Assembly: GCA_015523665.1 (NCBI GenBank)
Contig: WAJX01000116.1
Coordinates: 1-7,578 of the forward strand
Source of the DNA: Ferroglobus sp.
GTDB lineage: Archaea > Halobacteriota > Archaeoglobi > Archaeoglobales > Archaeoglobaceae
DNA: 7,578 nucleotides
Direction: 5' to 3'
The stretch's first letter is position 1. Each line of letters opens with the position of its first letter. This document shows, piece after piece, positions 1-5,375 of the stretch. The notes below the pieces were generated by a model. That model made no database searches, was not told where the DNA came from, and was given only the letters and a program-made list of their open reading frames with translations. Position numbers and translations under genes: made by a program.

Positions 1-96
1 GATCAAAGCATCAAAAACTACCCAGACTTCTACAACTTCGATGGAAGTGATGGAATAACAATCTGGGATGTTGTAAAGCTCTTCTGGATGTTGTAG
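1..96 (+). CDS. C-terminal end of a dockerin/EF-hand-like protein (5' partial)
   Basis: The frame is open from the first base and ends at TAG 94-96, giving 31 C-terminal residues; the rest lies outside the window. The last 20 residues look like one calcium-binding loop plus helix of a dockerin/EF-hand type: N12, D14 and S16 fall at loop positions 1, 3 and 5, I19 at position 8 and D23 at position 12, followed by the hydrophobic helix WDVVKLFWML. Such loops usually sit at the C-terminus of secreted or surface proteins in archaea, and dockerin modules are known from Archaeoglobus. A single loop cannot prove a true dockerin, which has two, and the position-6 glycine is replaced by D17 with the glycine one residue later. 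Confidence that this is coding is good; the functional label is tentative. Confidence 0.6.
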   Translation, partial: DQSIKNYPDFYNFDGSDGITIWDVVKLFWML

Positions 97-100
97 TTTG

Positions 101-135
101 ATTGATTTTAATTTATTATTTTTATTATTTTTAAT
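101..135 (+). terminator. T-rich tract after the dockerin-like gene
   Basis: Directly after the TAG stop the + strand carries several T-runs (TTTTAATTTATTATTTTTATT). Archaeal transcription commonly ends at such oligo-T tracts without a hairpin. The gene reads toward the convergent RNase P RNA gene, so termination here would be expected. There is no other support. Confidence 0.35.
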
Positions 136-210
136 GAAACTATTGTATATTAATTTAGTTTTTAGATATTATTTGGATTTAACAAAAATAAAAAATGTAA
201 TTAAGTAATG

Positions 211-240
211 TAATTAAAATAAAATAAAAGATAAAAGTAT
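211..240 (-). terminator. T-rich 3' flank of the RNase P RNA gene
   Basis: On the minus strand, just past the 3' arm of helix P1, the sequence is dominated by TTTTAT/TTTTATTT runs. This is the usual form of an archaeal intrinsic termination zone. The mature RNA end is expected at about 244, so trimming of a short tail is likely. Confidence 0.4.
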
Positions 241-243
241 ATT

Positions 244-494
244 GGGGAGAGGTAGTAATAAGCCCCCTTTTGTTTTAGGCGGCATTAGTCTAAGCGGCTA
301 ACGCCTTGCACCGGCGGGGTCGGCACGTTTCATCCAGCTGGAGTGATCTCCGCCTTTCGGCTTCCTCGCATATCCTCCAGCTGGTTCCGTTTCTGTGCCG
401 TTTCCGTGCCTTTCGGCACAACCCCTTACGGGGTTCCGCCTTAAACGGTGGGGGGACTTTCCTCCTTTCGGGAAGCCGCCCACTACCTCTCCCC
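244..494 (-). ncRNA. rnpB: RNase P RNA (catalytic RNA of ribonuclease P)
   Basis: This is the RNA subunit of RNase P, which cleaves 5' leaders from pre-tRNAs. The two ends form a 13-bp helix P1 (244-256 with 482-494). Conserved region I, GAGGAAAGTCC, lies at 454-464 on the minus strand, and its P4 partner GGGGGCTT is at 260-267, leaving the universal bulged U. The CR-IV-like AGACTAATG is at 283-291 and the ATGAAACG element at about 326-333. A 10-bp helix P12 pairs 334-343 with 375-384, and P10 pairs 321-326 with 395-400. Hairpins at 406-419 (GAAA loop) and 420-435 (GUAA loop) fit P9 and P8. Only about 17 nt separate P5 (309-313) from CR-IV, so P16/P17 are absent, as in the reduced type M RNAs of Methanococci and Archaeoglobus. 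Its 251-nt length fits type M. Open frames across it on both strands are artefacts of the G+C-rich RNA. Confidence 0.95.
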
Positions 495-513
495 TTTATA
501 TTTTCTTGTTGCT

Positions 514-530
514 AAAAATTTAAATTTTAT
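514..530 (-). promoter_or_regulatory. TATA-box region of rnpB
   Basis: On the minus strand an A/T-only element (ATAAAATTTAAATTTTT) is centred about 26-28 nt upstream of the predicted RNA 5' end at 494. This is the expected distance for a TBP site in an archaeal promoter. The call rests on spacing and composition only. Confidence 0.5.
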
Positions 531-710
531 CTTTGCTTTATAGAGATTCCTAAATTAGCCACTCCTCCAAATTATACAACATCATAAAACTTTTCAGCTA
601 ACCCTGAACAAAATCGAGGAACTGTAAACGAGAATCTATTCTAAAAACCCTTAGTTCTCCTTTTCAGAAAAAAGAAACCCTTCTACTACATTTCTCTTTC
701 CAAAGTTTTC

Positions 711-884
711 ATGTCTAACTCTAACCCTAACTCTAACTCGGCTTGCTCTCACAAAATTGAGAATTTCTTTGAGAAAAATTGTAAGCATGAAAACTTAACA
801 CCTTTAGAAGTCCAAATGAACAAACATTCTTTTGAATCAACATCTATTGCATTCCATACAAAGATCTACTTGTTTAGAGGTTAG
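711..884 (+). CDS. weak small ORF, possible gene remnant
   Basis: This ATG-started frame of 57 residues begins MSNSNPNSNSACSH and continues with a mixed charged/hydrophobic part (KIENFFEKN, LTPLEVQMNKH, TKIYLFRG). I do not recognise it. There is no Shine-Dalgarno sequence upstream of the ATG and no clear TATA box, and the frame stays open upstream to 645 without a good start. The Asn/Ser-rich N-terminus is produced by the CTAACY hexamer repeat. After its stop, reading continues in the next frame (878-979), so this could be the front part of a frameshifted gene. It may equally be chance. Confidence 0.22.
   Translation: MSNSNPNSNSACSHKIENFFEKNCKHENLTPLEVQMNKHSFESTSIAFHTKIYLFRG
715..738 (+). 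repeat. four tandem CTAACY hexamers
   Basis: The hexamers CTAACT, CTAACC, CTAACT and CTAACT follow each other without gaps. In the weak ORF at 711-884 they would encode alternating Asn and Ser/Pro. This is a simple-sequence tract; nothing suggests a telomere or an origin. Confidence 0.8.
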
Positions 885-1002
885 ATTCTTTTAGTTCTGG
901 TAGTATATTCTTACTAATTCATGGATTATTTGCTGGAAAAGACTATAAATCTGCTTGTTTTCTTCAAGGAAGTTTGTAGGAGTGGAGTAAAGCTAGAGAG
1001 TT

Positions 1003-1024
1003 TATGATTATATTATGATTATAT
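1003..1024 (+). repeat. perfect tandem duplication of an 11-mer
   Basis: TATGATTATAT occurs twice head-to-tail (1003-1013 and 1014-1024). Because 11 is not a multiple of three, such a duplication would break any reading frame through it. It therefore fits slippage in non-coding or decaying DNA. Confidence 0.8.
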
Positions 1025-1322
1025 CTTCTCACTTCTCCAAAATTTTTAACCTTAATTAATTTCTTTAGTTAGTTATGGGTTGGGAGTTGCATGTAATTTA
1101 TTGGTTTTATTTTTGGTATTATTCTTGATGGTGCTGTTGTCGTCATCTTTAATTCTTTATTATTTAGTTTTTAGTTGGTCAGTTTGGTATAATATTGATA
1201 AATTATTTTTATAAATAAATTATTTTAATTAATCAGATTAAATTTTTCTTAAATTTTATAATCATCATACATAATCATTATATATACAATTATGTTGTTT
1301 ACCCATATCAATTATATTGTAT

Positions 1323-1685
1323 TCAACCTAATGTTGCTTTTTTCAAGAACCATATCTCCAATCTCAGACAGCTCTTTGAATCGCAATCATAGATCATGCA
1401 ACCAAAACATGGAGGTAAGCCTGTAACATCTTCGATCCTCTCCATTAACTCAATTAATGTTAACTCTCTGTTCTCTTCTTCAATCTCAGCATTAGCGGAA
1501 ACGATTTTGAAAGTTTTAACTCCGTCAACAACAACTTCAAGTCTTTTAATCAAACCTTCTTTCTCAAGCTTTCTGAGAATTCTGGAACATTTGCTACTAT
1601 CAATATTAAGCTCTTTCCAGAGATCTTTTTGAAGTATCTCCTTTTTTTCTTCAAGCAATCTCAGAATTTCCTCTCTTGTATCCAT
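1323..1685 (-). CDS. winged-helix DNA-binding regulator with C-terminal four-cysteine cluster
   Basis: This is a predicted transcriptional regulator of 120 residues. Residues 1 to about 60 form a MarR/Lrp-like winged helix: a first helix (EEILRLLEEKKEI), a helix-turn-helix (LWKELNIDSSKCSRILRKLEKEGLIKR) and a wing ending VKTFKIV. A short linker rich in Glu follows. The C-terminal part carries C93-x2-C96-x4-C101-x4-C106, a spacing suited to binding Zn or an Fe-S cluster. A fifth cysteine, C33, sits in the presumed recognition helix. I chose ATG at 1685 because a GAGGAG ribosome site lies 4 nt upstream; an in-frame TTG at 1697 would add four residues but would place that site inside the gene. 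It starts 1 nt after the Sm-like gene's stop, so the two are surely one operon. The target genes and the ligand, possibly oxygen, redox state or metal, cannot be told from sequence. Confidence 0.82.
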   Translation of the reverse strand: MDTREEILRLLEEKKEILQKDLWKELNIDSSKCSRILRKLEKEGLIKRLEVVVDGVKTFKIVSANAEIEEENRELTLIELMERIEDVTGLPPCFGCMIYDCDSKSCLRLEIWFLKKATLG

Positions 1686-1686
1686 T

Positions 1687-1911
1687 TTACTCCTCAAAAG
1701 GTTGTATCAAGACTATATTATTACCCCTTAAAACGATATCTCCTAAGATCCTTATCTTATTCTCTCCTTTATACTCACTGGCATTAGATAGATGAAGATT
1801 CATATAATCATCCACACTCTCCAGCTTACCAACTAAACTATTCTCCTCTCCCTTCATTTCAACTCTAATAACTCTGCCAATCATTGACTTAACCATTTGA
1901 TTCGGTAACAT
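1687..1911 (-). CDS. Sm-like archaeal protein (LSm/SmAP, Sm2 type)
   Basis: This 74-residue protein is a whole LSm domain. Such proteins assemble as hexameric or heptameric rings that bind U-rich RNA. The Sm1 motif spans roughly residues 10-43 (IGRVIRVEMKG, then VGKLESVDDYMNLHL), and the Sm2 motif is near the end (ILGDIVLRGNNIVLIQP). From memory it is very close to Archaeoglobus Sm2, which begins MVLPNQMVKSM; that supports a start at ATG 1911 (MLPNQMVKSM). A GAGGGGTGG ribosome site lies 5 nt upstream of that ATG. A GTG at 1932 would add seven residues not found in the relative and is rejected. It is the first gene of an operon with the cysteine-cluster regulator. Methanococcales, as I recall, use an Hfq-type protein instead, so the gene argues against that order as the source. 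Confidence 0.93.
   Translation of the reverse strand: MLPNQMVKSMIGRVIRVEMKGEENSLVGKLESVDDYMNLHLSNASEYKGENKIRILGDIVLRGNNIVLIQPFEE
1690..1695 (-). promoter_or_regulatory. ribosome-binding site of the winged-helix regulator
   Basis: GAGGAG lies 4 nt upstream of ATG 1685 and inside the last codons of the Sm-like gene. It decides the start in favour of 1685 over the TTG at 1697. Confidence 0.7.
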
Positions 1912-1916
1912 CACTA

Positions 1917-1925
1917 CCACCCCTC
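1917..1925 (-). promoter_or_regulatory. ribosome-binding site of the Sm-like gene
   Basis: GAGGGGTGG lies 5 nt upstream of ATG 1911 on the minus strand. It supports that start over the GTG at 1932, which would place the site within the coding sequence. Confidence 0.65.
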
Positions 1926-1966
1926 GGATCACTTTTAATTAGCAGAATAAAAGTAAAGCAAAAATA

Positions 1967-1976
1967 GTATAAATAA
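1967..1976. promoter_or_regulatory. TATA box of the divergent promoter (epimerase and Sm-like operon)
   Basis: TATAAATA at 1968-1975 (+) is centred about 24 nt before the epimerase ATG at 1995, preceded by an A-rich stretch that could hold the BRE. This spacing puts the transcription start at or next to the ATG. On the minus strand the same bases read TTATTTATAC; used in that direction they would start transcription near 1945 and give the Sm-like mRNA a leader of about 35 nt, consistent with its ribosome site. Shared use is inferred; separate boxes in the 63-nt spacer are possible. Confidence 0.55.
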
Positions 1977-1994
1977 CTTTCTCGAATTTTTATC

Positions 1995-2918
1995 ATGATT
2001 CTTGTTACTGGTGGTGCAGGCTTTATAGGAAGTCATATTGTTGATAAACTTATCGAGAAAGGGGAGGAAGTTAGAATAATCGATAATCTCTCTTCTGGAA
2101 AAATTCAGAATGTTAATAAAAATTCAGAATTAATTATTGCAGATTTGAGAGATAAAAATAAAGTAAAAGAAGCTTTGAAAGGTGTTGAGGAGGTATGGCA
2201 TATCTCAGCAAATCCTGATGTTAGATCAAGCTCAGAAAATCCGTCAGAAAGTTTTGAAAATAACATTCTTGCTACTTACATATTACTTGAAGAAATGAGG
2301 AAGATGAATGTAAAAAGAATAATTTTCACATCAACTTCAACTGTTTATGGAGAAGCAAATACAATCCCAACACCAGAAGACCATTATACATTACCGATAT
2401 CAGTTTATGGAGCTACAAAATTAGGATGTGAAGCTCTCATCTCTTCTTATTGTTACACATTTGATTTTGAAGCATGGATATACAGATTTGCAAATGTTAT
2501 AGGAAAGAGGAGTAGCCACGGAGTAATATATGATTTTATAATGAAATTGAGAGAAAATCCAGATATACTTGAGATTCTGGGAGATGGTGAGCAGAGAAAA
2601 TCGTATATATACATAGATGACTGTATTGATGGAATTTTTTACGGTTTAAAAGCGGATGATAGAGTTAACATATTTAATCTTGGTAGTGAGGATTGGATAA
2701 CCGTGAGAAGGATAGCTGAAATAGTTTGTGAGGAAATGGGAGTTAAACCAATTTTCAAATTTACTGGTGGAAAAAGGGGTTGGAAAGGAGATGTTCCCTT
2801 AATGCTCTTATCAATAGAAAAGATAAAAAAATTAGGTTGGAAACCGAGATATAACAGTGAAGAGGCGGTTAGAAAAGCTGTTAGAGATTTACTCCAAGAA
2901 TACGTATTCGAAGGTTAG
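1995..2918 (+). CDS. NAD-dependent nucleotide-sugar epimerase/dehydratase (extended SDR, GalE-like)
   Basis: This is a cytoplasmic enzyme of the extended short-chain dehydrogenase/reductase family, of the UDP-glucose 4-epimerase type, which supplies sugars for surface glycans or protein glycosylation. The 307-residue length is normal. The NAD-binding GGAGFIGS is at residues 6-13, with the ribose-binding acid D30 in DNLSSGK. The catalytic set is T114 (STSTVYG), Y138 and K142 (YGATK). ANPDVR at 72-77 and GDGEQRKSYIYIDD in the C-terminal half are typical of nucleotide-sugar-binding members, and LGWKPRY near the end is the usual C-terminal signature. The exact substrate cannot be decided. There is no Shine-Dalgarno site before the ATG and the TATA box is about 24 nt away, so the mRNA is probably leaderless. 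Its last 30 nt overlap the 3' end of the convergent ccmB. Confidence 0.92.
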   Translation: MILVTGGAGFIGSHIVDKLIEKGEEVRIIDNLSSGKIQNVNKNSELIIADLRDKNKVKEALKGVEEVWHISANPDVRSSSENPSESFENNILATYILLEEMRKMNVKRIIFTSTSTVYGEANTIPTPEDHYTLPISVYGATKLGCEALISSYCYTFDFEAWIYRFANVIGKRSSHGVIYDFIMKLRENPDILEILGDGEQRKSYIYIDDCIDGIFYGLKADDRVNIFNLGSEDWITVRRIAEIVCEEMGVKPIFKFTGGKRGWKGDVPLMLLSIEKIKKLGWKPRYNSEEAVRKAVRDLLQEYVFEG

Positions 2919-3545
2919 ATACGCCACTCCTATAATTGCAACTGTAAATGATATTATTAAAGATAAAGGAGAGGAAATCCCAGCAAATCCATTCATTGCC
3001 ATTTGCATCGCATTTATTGTTGATGTTATGATTGGAAATATCACTGGAAAAAGAATTATCGGTAATAAGAGCTCCCTCGCTTTAGACTTTATGATAAGAT
3101 ATGATAAAGAGCTACTTACAATAACAAAGGAGATATTTCCAGCTGTGAGTGAAATTAAGAACATAGCTGGATTTGCTATTTGCATTTTGAGTTCAAAAAA
3201 GATTAGGAAGATGGGCAATATTATCAACTCTATTAGGAGCATTATCACCAAATTAAAGATGATCTTACCAAATAATATGCTTAGAGGACTAATGGGGGCT
3301 AATCTAAGTCCGTCTATAGTTTCAAGTTCGATCTCTCTTAAAAAAGCTCTGGAGTATCCAAGCATACCGACAAATAAGAAAACAAGCCATAATAATGGAG
3401 CAAAAAGGTCTCTACTAAATTTCTGAGGGATCGTTACATTGAACATCATTGTTGCTATGAGGGAAAATAAGATCATAAAATTTAATGTACTCTTCTCTCT
3501 GAATTCAATCTTTAGATCCTTTCTTGCAATATCTAGAGCTTTCAT
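2889..3545 (-). CDS. ccmB: CcmB-like haem-exporter ABC permease
   Basis: This is a membrane subunit of the CcmA/CcmB ABC transporter of System I cytochrome c maturation, which drives release of haem-loaded CcmE. The 218-residue length is typical of CcmB (about 220). Six hydrophobic segments are visible at about residues 22-39, 48-68, 90-117, 126-152, 158-180 and 190-216. Family-like features are the N-terminal RKDLKIEFREKSTL, the cytoplasmic LREIELETIDGLRLAP after segment 2, and RELLLPIILFPVIFP leading into segment 5. It overlaps ccmA by ATGA, so translation is coupled. Archaeal System I is known to be a reduced variant (altered CcmE, no CcmH); ccmC, ccmE and ccmF are not in this window. A generic ABC-2 permease is the alternative. 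No terminator is seen: the gene runs 30 nt into the epimerase gene. Confidence 0.82.
   Translation of the reverse strand: MKALDIARKDLKIEFREKSTLNFMILFSLIATMMFNVTIPQKFSRDLFAPLLWLVFLFVGMLGYSRAFLREIELETIDGLRLAPISPLSILFGKIIFNLVIMLLIELIILPIFLIFFELKMQIANPAMFLISLTAGNISFVIVSSSLSYLIIKSKARELLLPIILFPVIFPIITSTINAMQMAMNGFAGISSPLSLIISFTVAIIGVAYLTFEYVFLE
2898..2909. repeat. 12-bp perfect palindrome in the convergent gene overlap
   Basis: GAATACGTATTC reads the same on both strands and lies inside the coding ends of both the epimerase and ccmB. Both genes read it in the same register, so both proteins carry the tetrapeptide EYVF there. Confidence 0.85.
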
Positions 3546-4210
3546 CTTACCACTTCTAAATATCTCTCCTCCAAATTCTCATCTATCTCTCCTTGGAAAA
3601 CTATCATTCCAGATGAAATTATCACCGCCTTTTCACACAGTTCAATCGCCTCTTCAAGTGTGTGTGTTGTTAAAAGAAGAGTTCCATTAAACTCTGATAG
3701 TAAATTGAGTAATTCTTTTCTCCCTTCTATATCAAGTCCAGAAGTAGGTTCATCTAAAATTAAAAGATCAGGATTATGAAGTAATGCCCTCACTATCGAT
3801 AGTCTTTGTCTCATACCTCTGGAGAAACCTTTAATGAGATCATACTTTCTATTTTTCAATTCAAACATCTCCAATAACTCATCAATTCTTTCGTATTCAG
3901 CGTTGTAAAGCTTTGCATAGAATTCTAAGTTTTCTAAAGCTGTGAGATCGTCGTATAAAAAGCTATTATGTGAGACTACTCCAAATTTTCTTTTTACATC
4001 GTAATCCCTTGTTGGATCTTTTCCAAAAACTCTAACTTTTCCAGATGTTGGTTTTGTTATGCCACTTATTATCCTAACTAGTGTTGTCTTTCCAGCACCG
4101 TTTGGTCCTAGTAATGCAACTTTTTCAAGTTCATCAATTTTTAAATTAATCGAATTTAAAGCTACAACTCTTCCAAACTTTTTCACAACATTTTCTAATT
4201 CTATTATCAA
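3542..4210 (-). CDS. ccmA: CcmA-like ABC transporter ATPase
   Basis: This is the ATP-hydrolysing subunit that pairs with the CcmB-like permease encoded just downstream. The 222 residues comprise a single nucleotide-binding domain: Walker A GPNGAGKTT at 35-43, ABC signature FSRGMRQR at 129-136, Walker B LLILDEP at 149-155, D-loop SGLD at 157-160 and switch His183 (TTHT). The Q-loop position holds His81 (VVSHNSFLYDDLTALENL) rather than Gln; as I recall, a GH before L(T)ALENL is characteristic of CcmA, which favours this label over a generic drug or ABC-2 ATPase. The start is a TTG at 4210 that overlaps the flavoprotein stop (TTGA). It is supported by GGAGGG 6 nt upstream and by the normal N-terminus MIIELENVVKKFG. 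A 4-nt ATGA overlap leads into ccmB. Confidence 0.85.
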   Translation of the reverse strand: MIIELENVVKKFGRVVALNSINLKIDELEKVALLGPNGAGKTTLVRIISGITKPTSGKVRVFGKDPTRDYDVKRKFGVVSHNSFLYDDLTALENLEFYAKLYNAEYERIDELLEMFELKNRKYDLIKGFSRGMRQRLSIVRALLHNPDLLILDEPTSGLDIEGRKELLNLLSEFNGTLLLTTHTLEEAIELCEKAVIISSGMIVFQGEIDENLEERYLEVVR

Positions 4211-5361
4211 ATGAAACCCTCCAAAGCTTTCATAACTCCAAGAGCTATACCATCAACTTCTATATCTTCCCCTTTAGCACCATCTCCTACTATAACTAAA
4301 TTTGGAAATTGCGTCTTATTTCCTATATCTAACCCAGTTTTAACTCTGTTAACTGGCCAATCGTTATAGTAACTTTGTATTGAAATTATCTCGTATTTAT
4401 AACCCTTTAATATCTCCCTTATTTCTCTCAATCCTATTTCAATTTCTGCTTTTACATCTCCTCTCATTGGTTGATGAACTTGTAACATCACTCTCTTCCC
4501 CAAATTTGGATCAGCATTCGTTACTTCATTCATTCCAGCTATATTCTTTCCAAGGATAAAAAGAACTCCAGTATGTTCGATAAAACTCTCATTCAGTGCG
4601 ATTGTATACTTTATCCCTCTACTCTCGACTTCACTCTCATATTCCATCCCAAGTAACTTATAAGTTAGTTTACGACCTATATCTGAAACTACGATATCGT
4701 AATCTTTAACATGATTTGAGAAAATTCTTATTTGCTCCCCAGGTTTTAACGCTTTAACTCTAGTTTTAATTAAAATTTTTCCATCAAAACTCTCTATATT
4801 TTCTTTTAAAGCATTAATAATCGCTTTACATCCACCTATCGGAATTCCAGGGCCCCTATATGTAAGAATTTGCTTGTATATTGGTATAATCTTTGAAAAA
4901 GATATATCCTCTGGAAATATGCTAAAACTCCATCCAAGAAAAGATCTCAAGAATTTTGACGAGAACTCATCTATACTTTTAGAGAATTCTAAGAGGGATT
5001 TGTCATTTATTTTAGATAAAAGAACATTTATATAGAATTTAAATAATGTTTTTCTTGGAAATAAACTCTTTTTCAACTTAACTCTTTCTCCATTATAATA
5101 TATTTCACCTTCTGGCTTTGAATCGACTATCTCAACATTGGCGTTTAGCCTTTTTAAAAGTTTTCCTAATGGGCCTCTGTTACCATGTGGAATCATGTGC
5201 AAAGCTCCAGTGCTAACCTCATATCCCTTATAATTTATGCTTGTAAACCTACCTCCAATAAAAGGAAGCTTCTCATAAACTTCGACATAATAACCACTCT
5301 CAGCCAATAAGTTAGCTGAAAGTAGTCCTCCTATTCCAGAGCCTATTACTGCAACTCTCAT
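4207..5361 (-). CDS. FAD-dependent oxidoreductase (phytoene desaturase/amine oxidase superfamily)
   Basis: This 384-residue flavoprotein has a two-dinucleotide-binding fold. The N-terminal FAD Rossmann motif is G7-S-G9-I-G-G12, with E30 (VYEK) ending the second strand, followed by the superfamily signature GGR at 36-38. The C-terminal FAD motif is NLVIVGDGAKGEDIEVDG near residues 354-371. The overall plan resembles CrtI-type desaturases/isomerases and protoporphyrinogen-oxidase-like enzymes, and the length is a little short for CrtI (about 490). The substrate is not evident. The gene starts 14 nt after a small ferredoxin gene and overlaps ccmA, so the ferredoxin is the likely electron partner. 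Possible roles are reduction or saturation of an isoprenoid chain, by analogy with the ferredoxin-geranylgeranyl reductase pair of Methanosarcina (a different flavoprotein family), or a step linked to haem. No strong ribosome site precedes the ATG; coupling to the ferredoxin is likely. Confidence 0.85.
   Translation of the reverse strand: MRVAVIGSGIGGLLSANLLAESGYYVEVYEKLPFIGGRFTSINYKGYEVSTGALHMIPHGNRGPLGKLLKRLNANVEIVDSKPEGEIYYNGERVKLKKSLFPRKTLFKFYINVLLSKINDKSLLEFSKSIDEFSSKFLRSFLGWSFSIFPEDISFSKIIPIYKQILTYRGPGIPIGGCKAIINALKENIESFDGKILIKTRVKALKPGEQIRIFSNHVKDYDIVVSDIGRKLTYKLLGMEYESEVESRGIKYTIALNESFIEHTGVLFILGKNIAGMNEVTNADPNLGKRVMLQVHQPMRGDVKAEIEIGLREIREILKGYKYEIISIQSYYNDWPVNRVKTGLDIGNKTQFPNLVIVGDGAKGEDIEVDGIALGVMKALEGFI
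4217..4222 (-). promoter_or_regulatory. ribosome-binding site of ccmA
   Basis: GGAGGG lies 6 nt upstream of TTG 4210 on the minus strand, within the last codons of the flavoprotein gene. It confirms the non-ATG start of ccmA. Confidence 0.7.
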
Positions 5362-5375
5362 TTTCTCATTATAGC

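Larger units (their letters stand above)
495..1322. other. 828-nt gap with no convincing gene
   Basis: Apart from the rnpB promoter at its left edge, I see no conserved gene, tRNA or structured RNA here. Composition is A+T-rich and stops are frequent in the frames I read. What can be seen: a 57-codon ORF at 711-884; a further open stretch of 33 codons in another frame at 878-979; four CTAACY hexamers at 715-738; an 11-bp inverted repeat (703-713 and 786-796); and a perfect tandem 11-mer at 1003-1024. The gap is much longer than other spacers in the window, which fits a decayed gene or mobile-element remnant, but nothing recognisable survives. The part from about 1040 to 1322 looks like plain A+T-rich spacer downstream of the regulator gene. 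Confidence 0.5.

Noticed and set aside
298..515. Open frames on both strands (298-483 minus, 306-515 plus)
   Set aside because: They lie across the RNase P RNA gene; its G+C-rich helices remove stop codons by chance and the peptides resemble nothing.
715..738. Telomere-like CTAACC repeat
   Set aside because: There are only four units, three of which are CTAACT; archaeal chromosomes are circular and no further array is present.
1396..1632. 78-codon plus-strand frame
   Set aside because: It is the antisense of the winged-helix regulator, which has clear domain structure and a ribosome site; the plus frame gives a Ser/Leu-rich sequence with no motif.
1912..1932. GTG start at 1932 for the Sm-like gene
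   Set aside because: The ATG at 1911 has the better-placed ribosome site and matches the N-terminus remembered for Archaeoglobus Sm2.
2857..3426. 189-codon plus-strand frame
   Set aside because: It is antisense to ccmB, whose six membrane segments and family motifs are clear; the plus frame also overlaps the end of the epimerase gene.
3439..3690. 83-codon plus-strand frame
   Set aside because: It is antisense to the start of ccmB and the end of ccmA; it has no motif and no ribosome site.
4207..5361. Flavoprotein as geranylgeranyl reductase
   Set aside because: The GSGIGG...VYEK...GGR pattern and C-terminal VGDGA motif fit the CrtI/amine-oxidase superfamily rather than the geranylgeranyl reductase family; only the ferredoxin pairing is similar.
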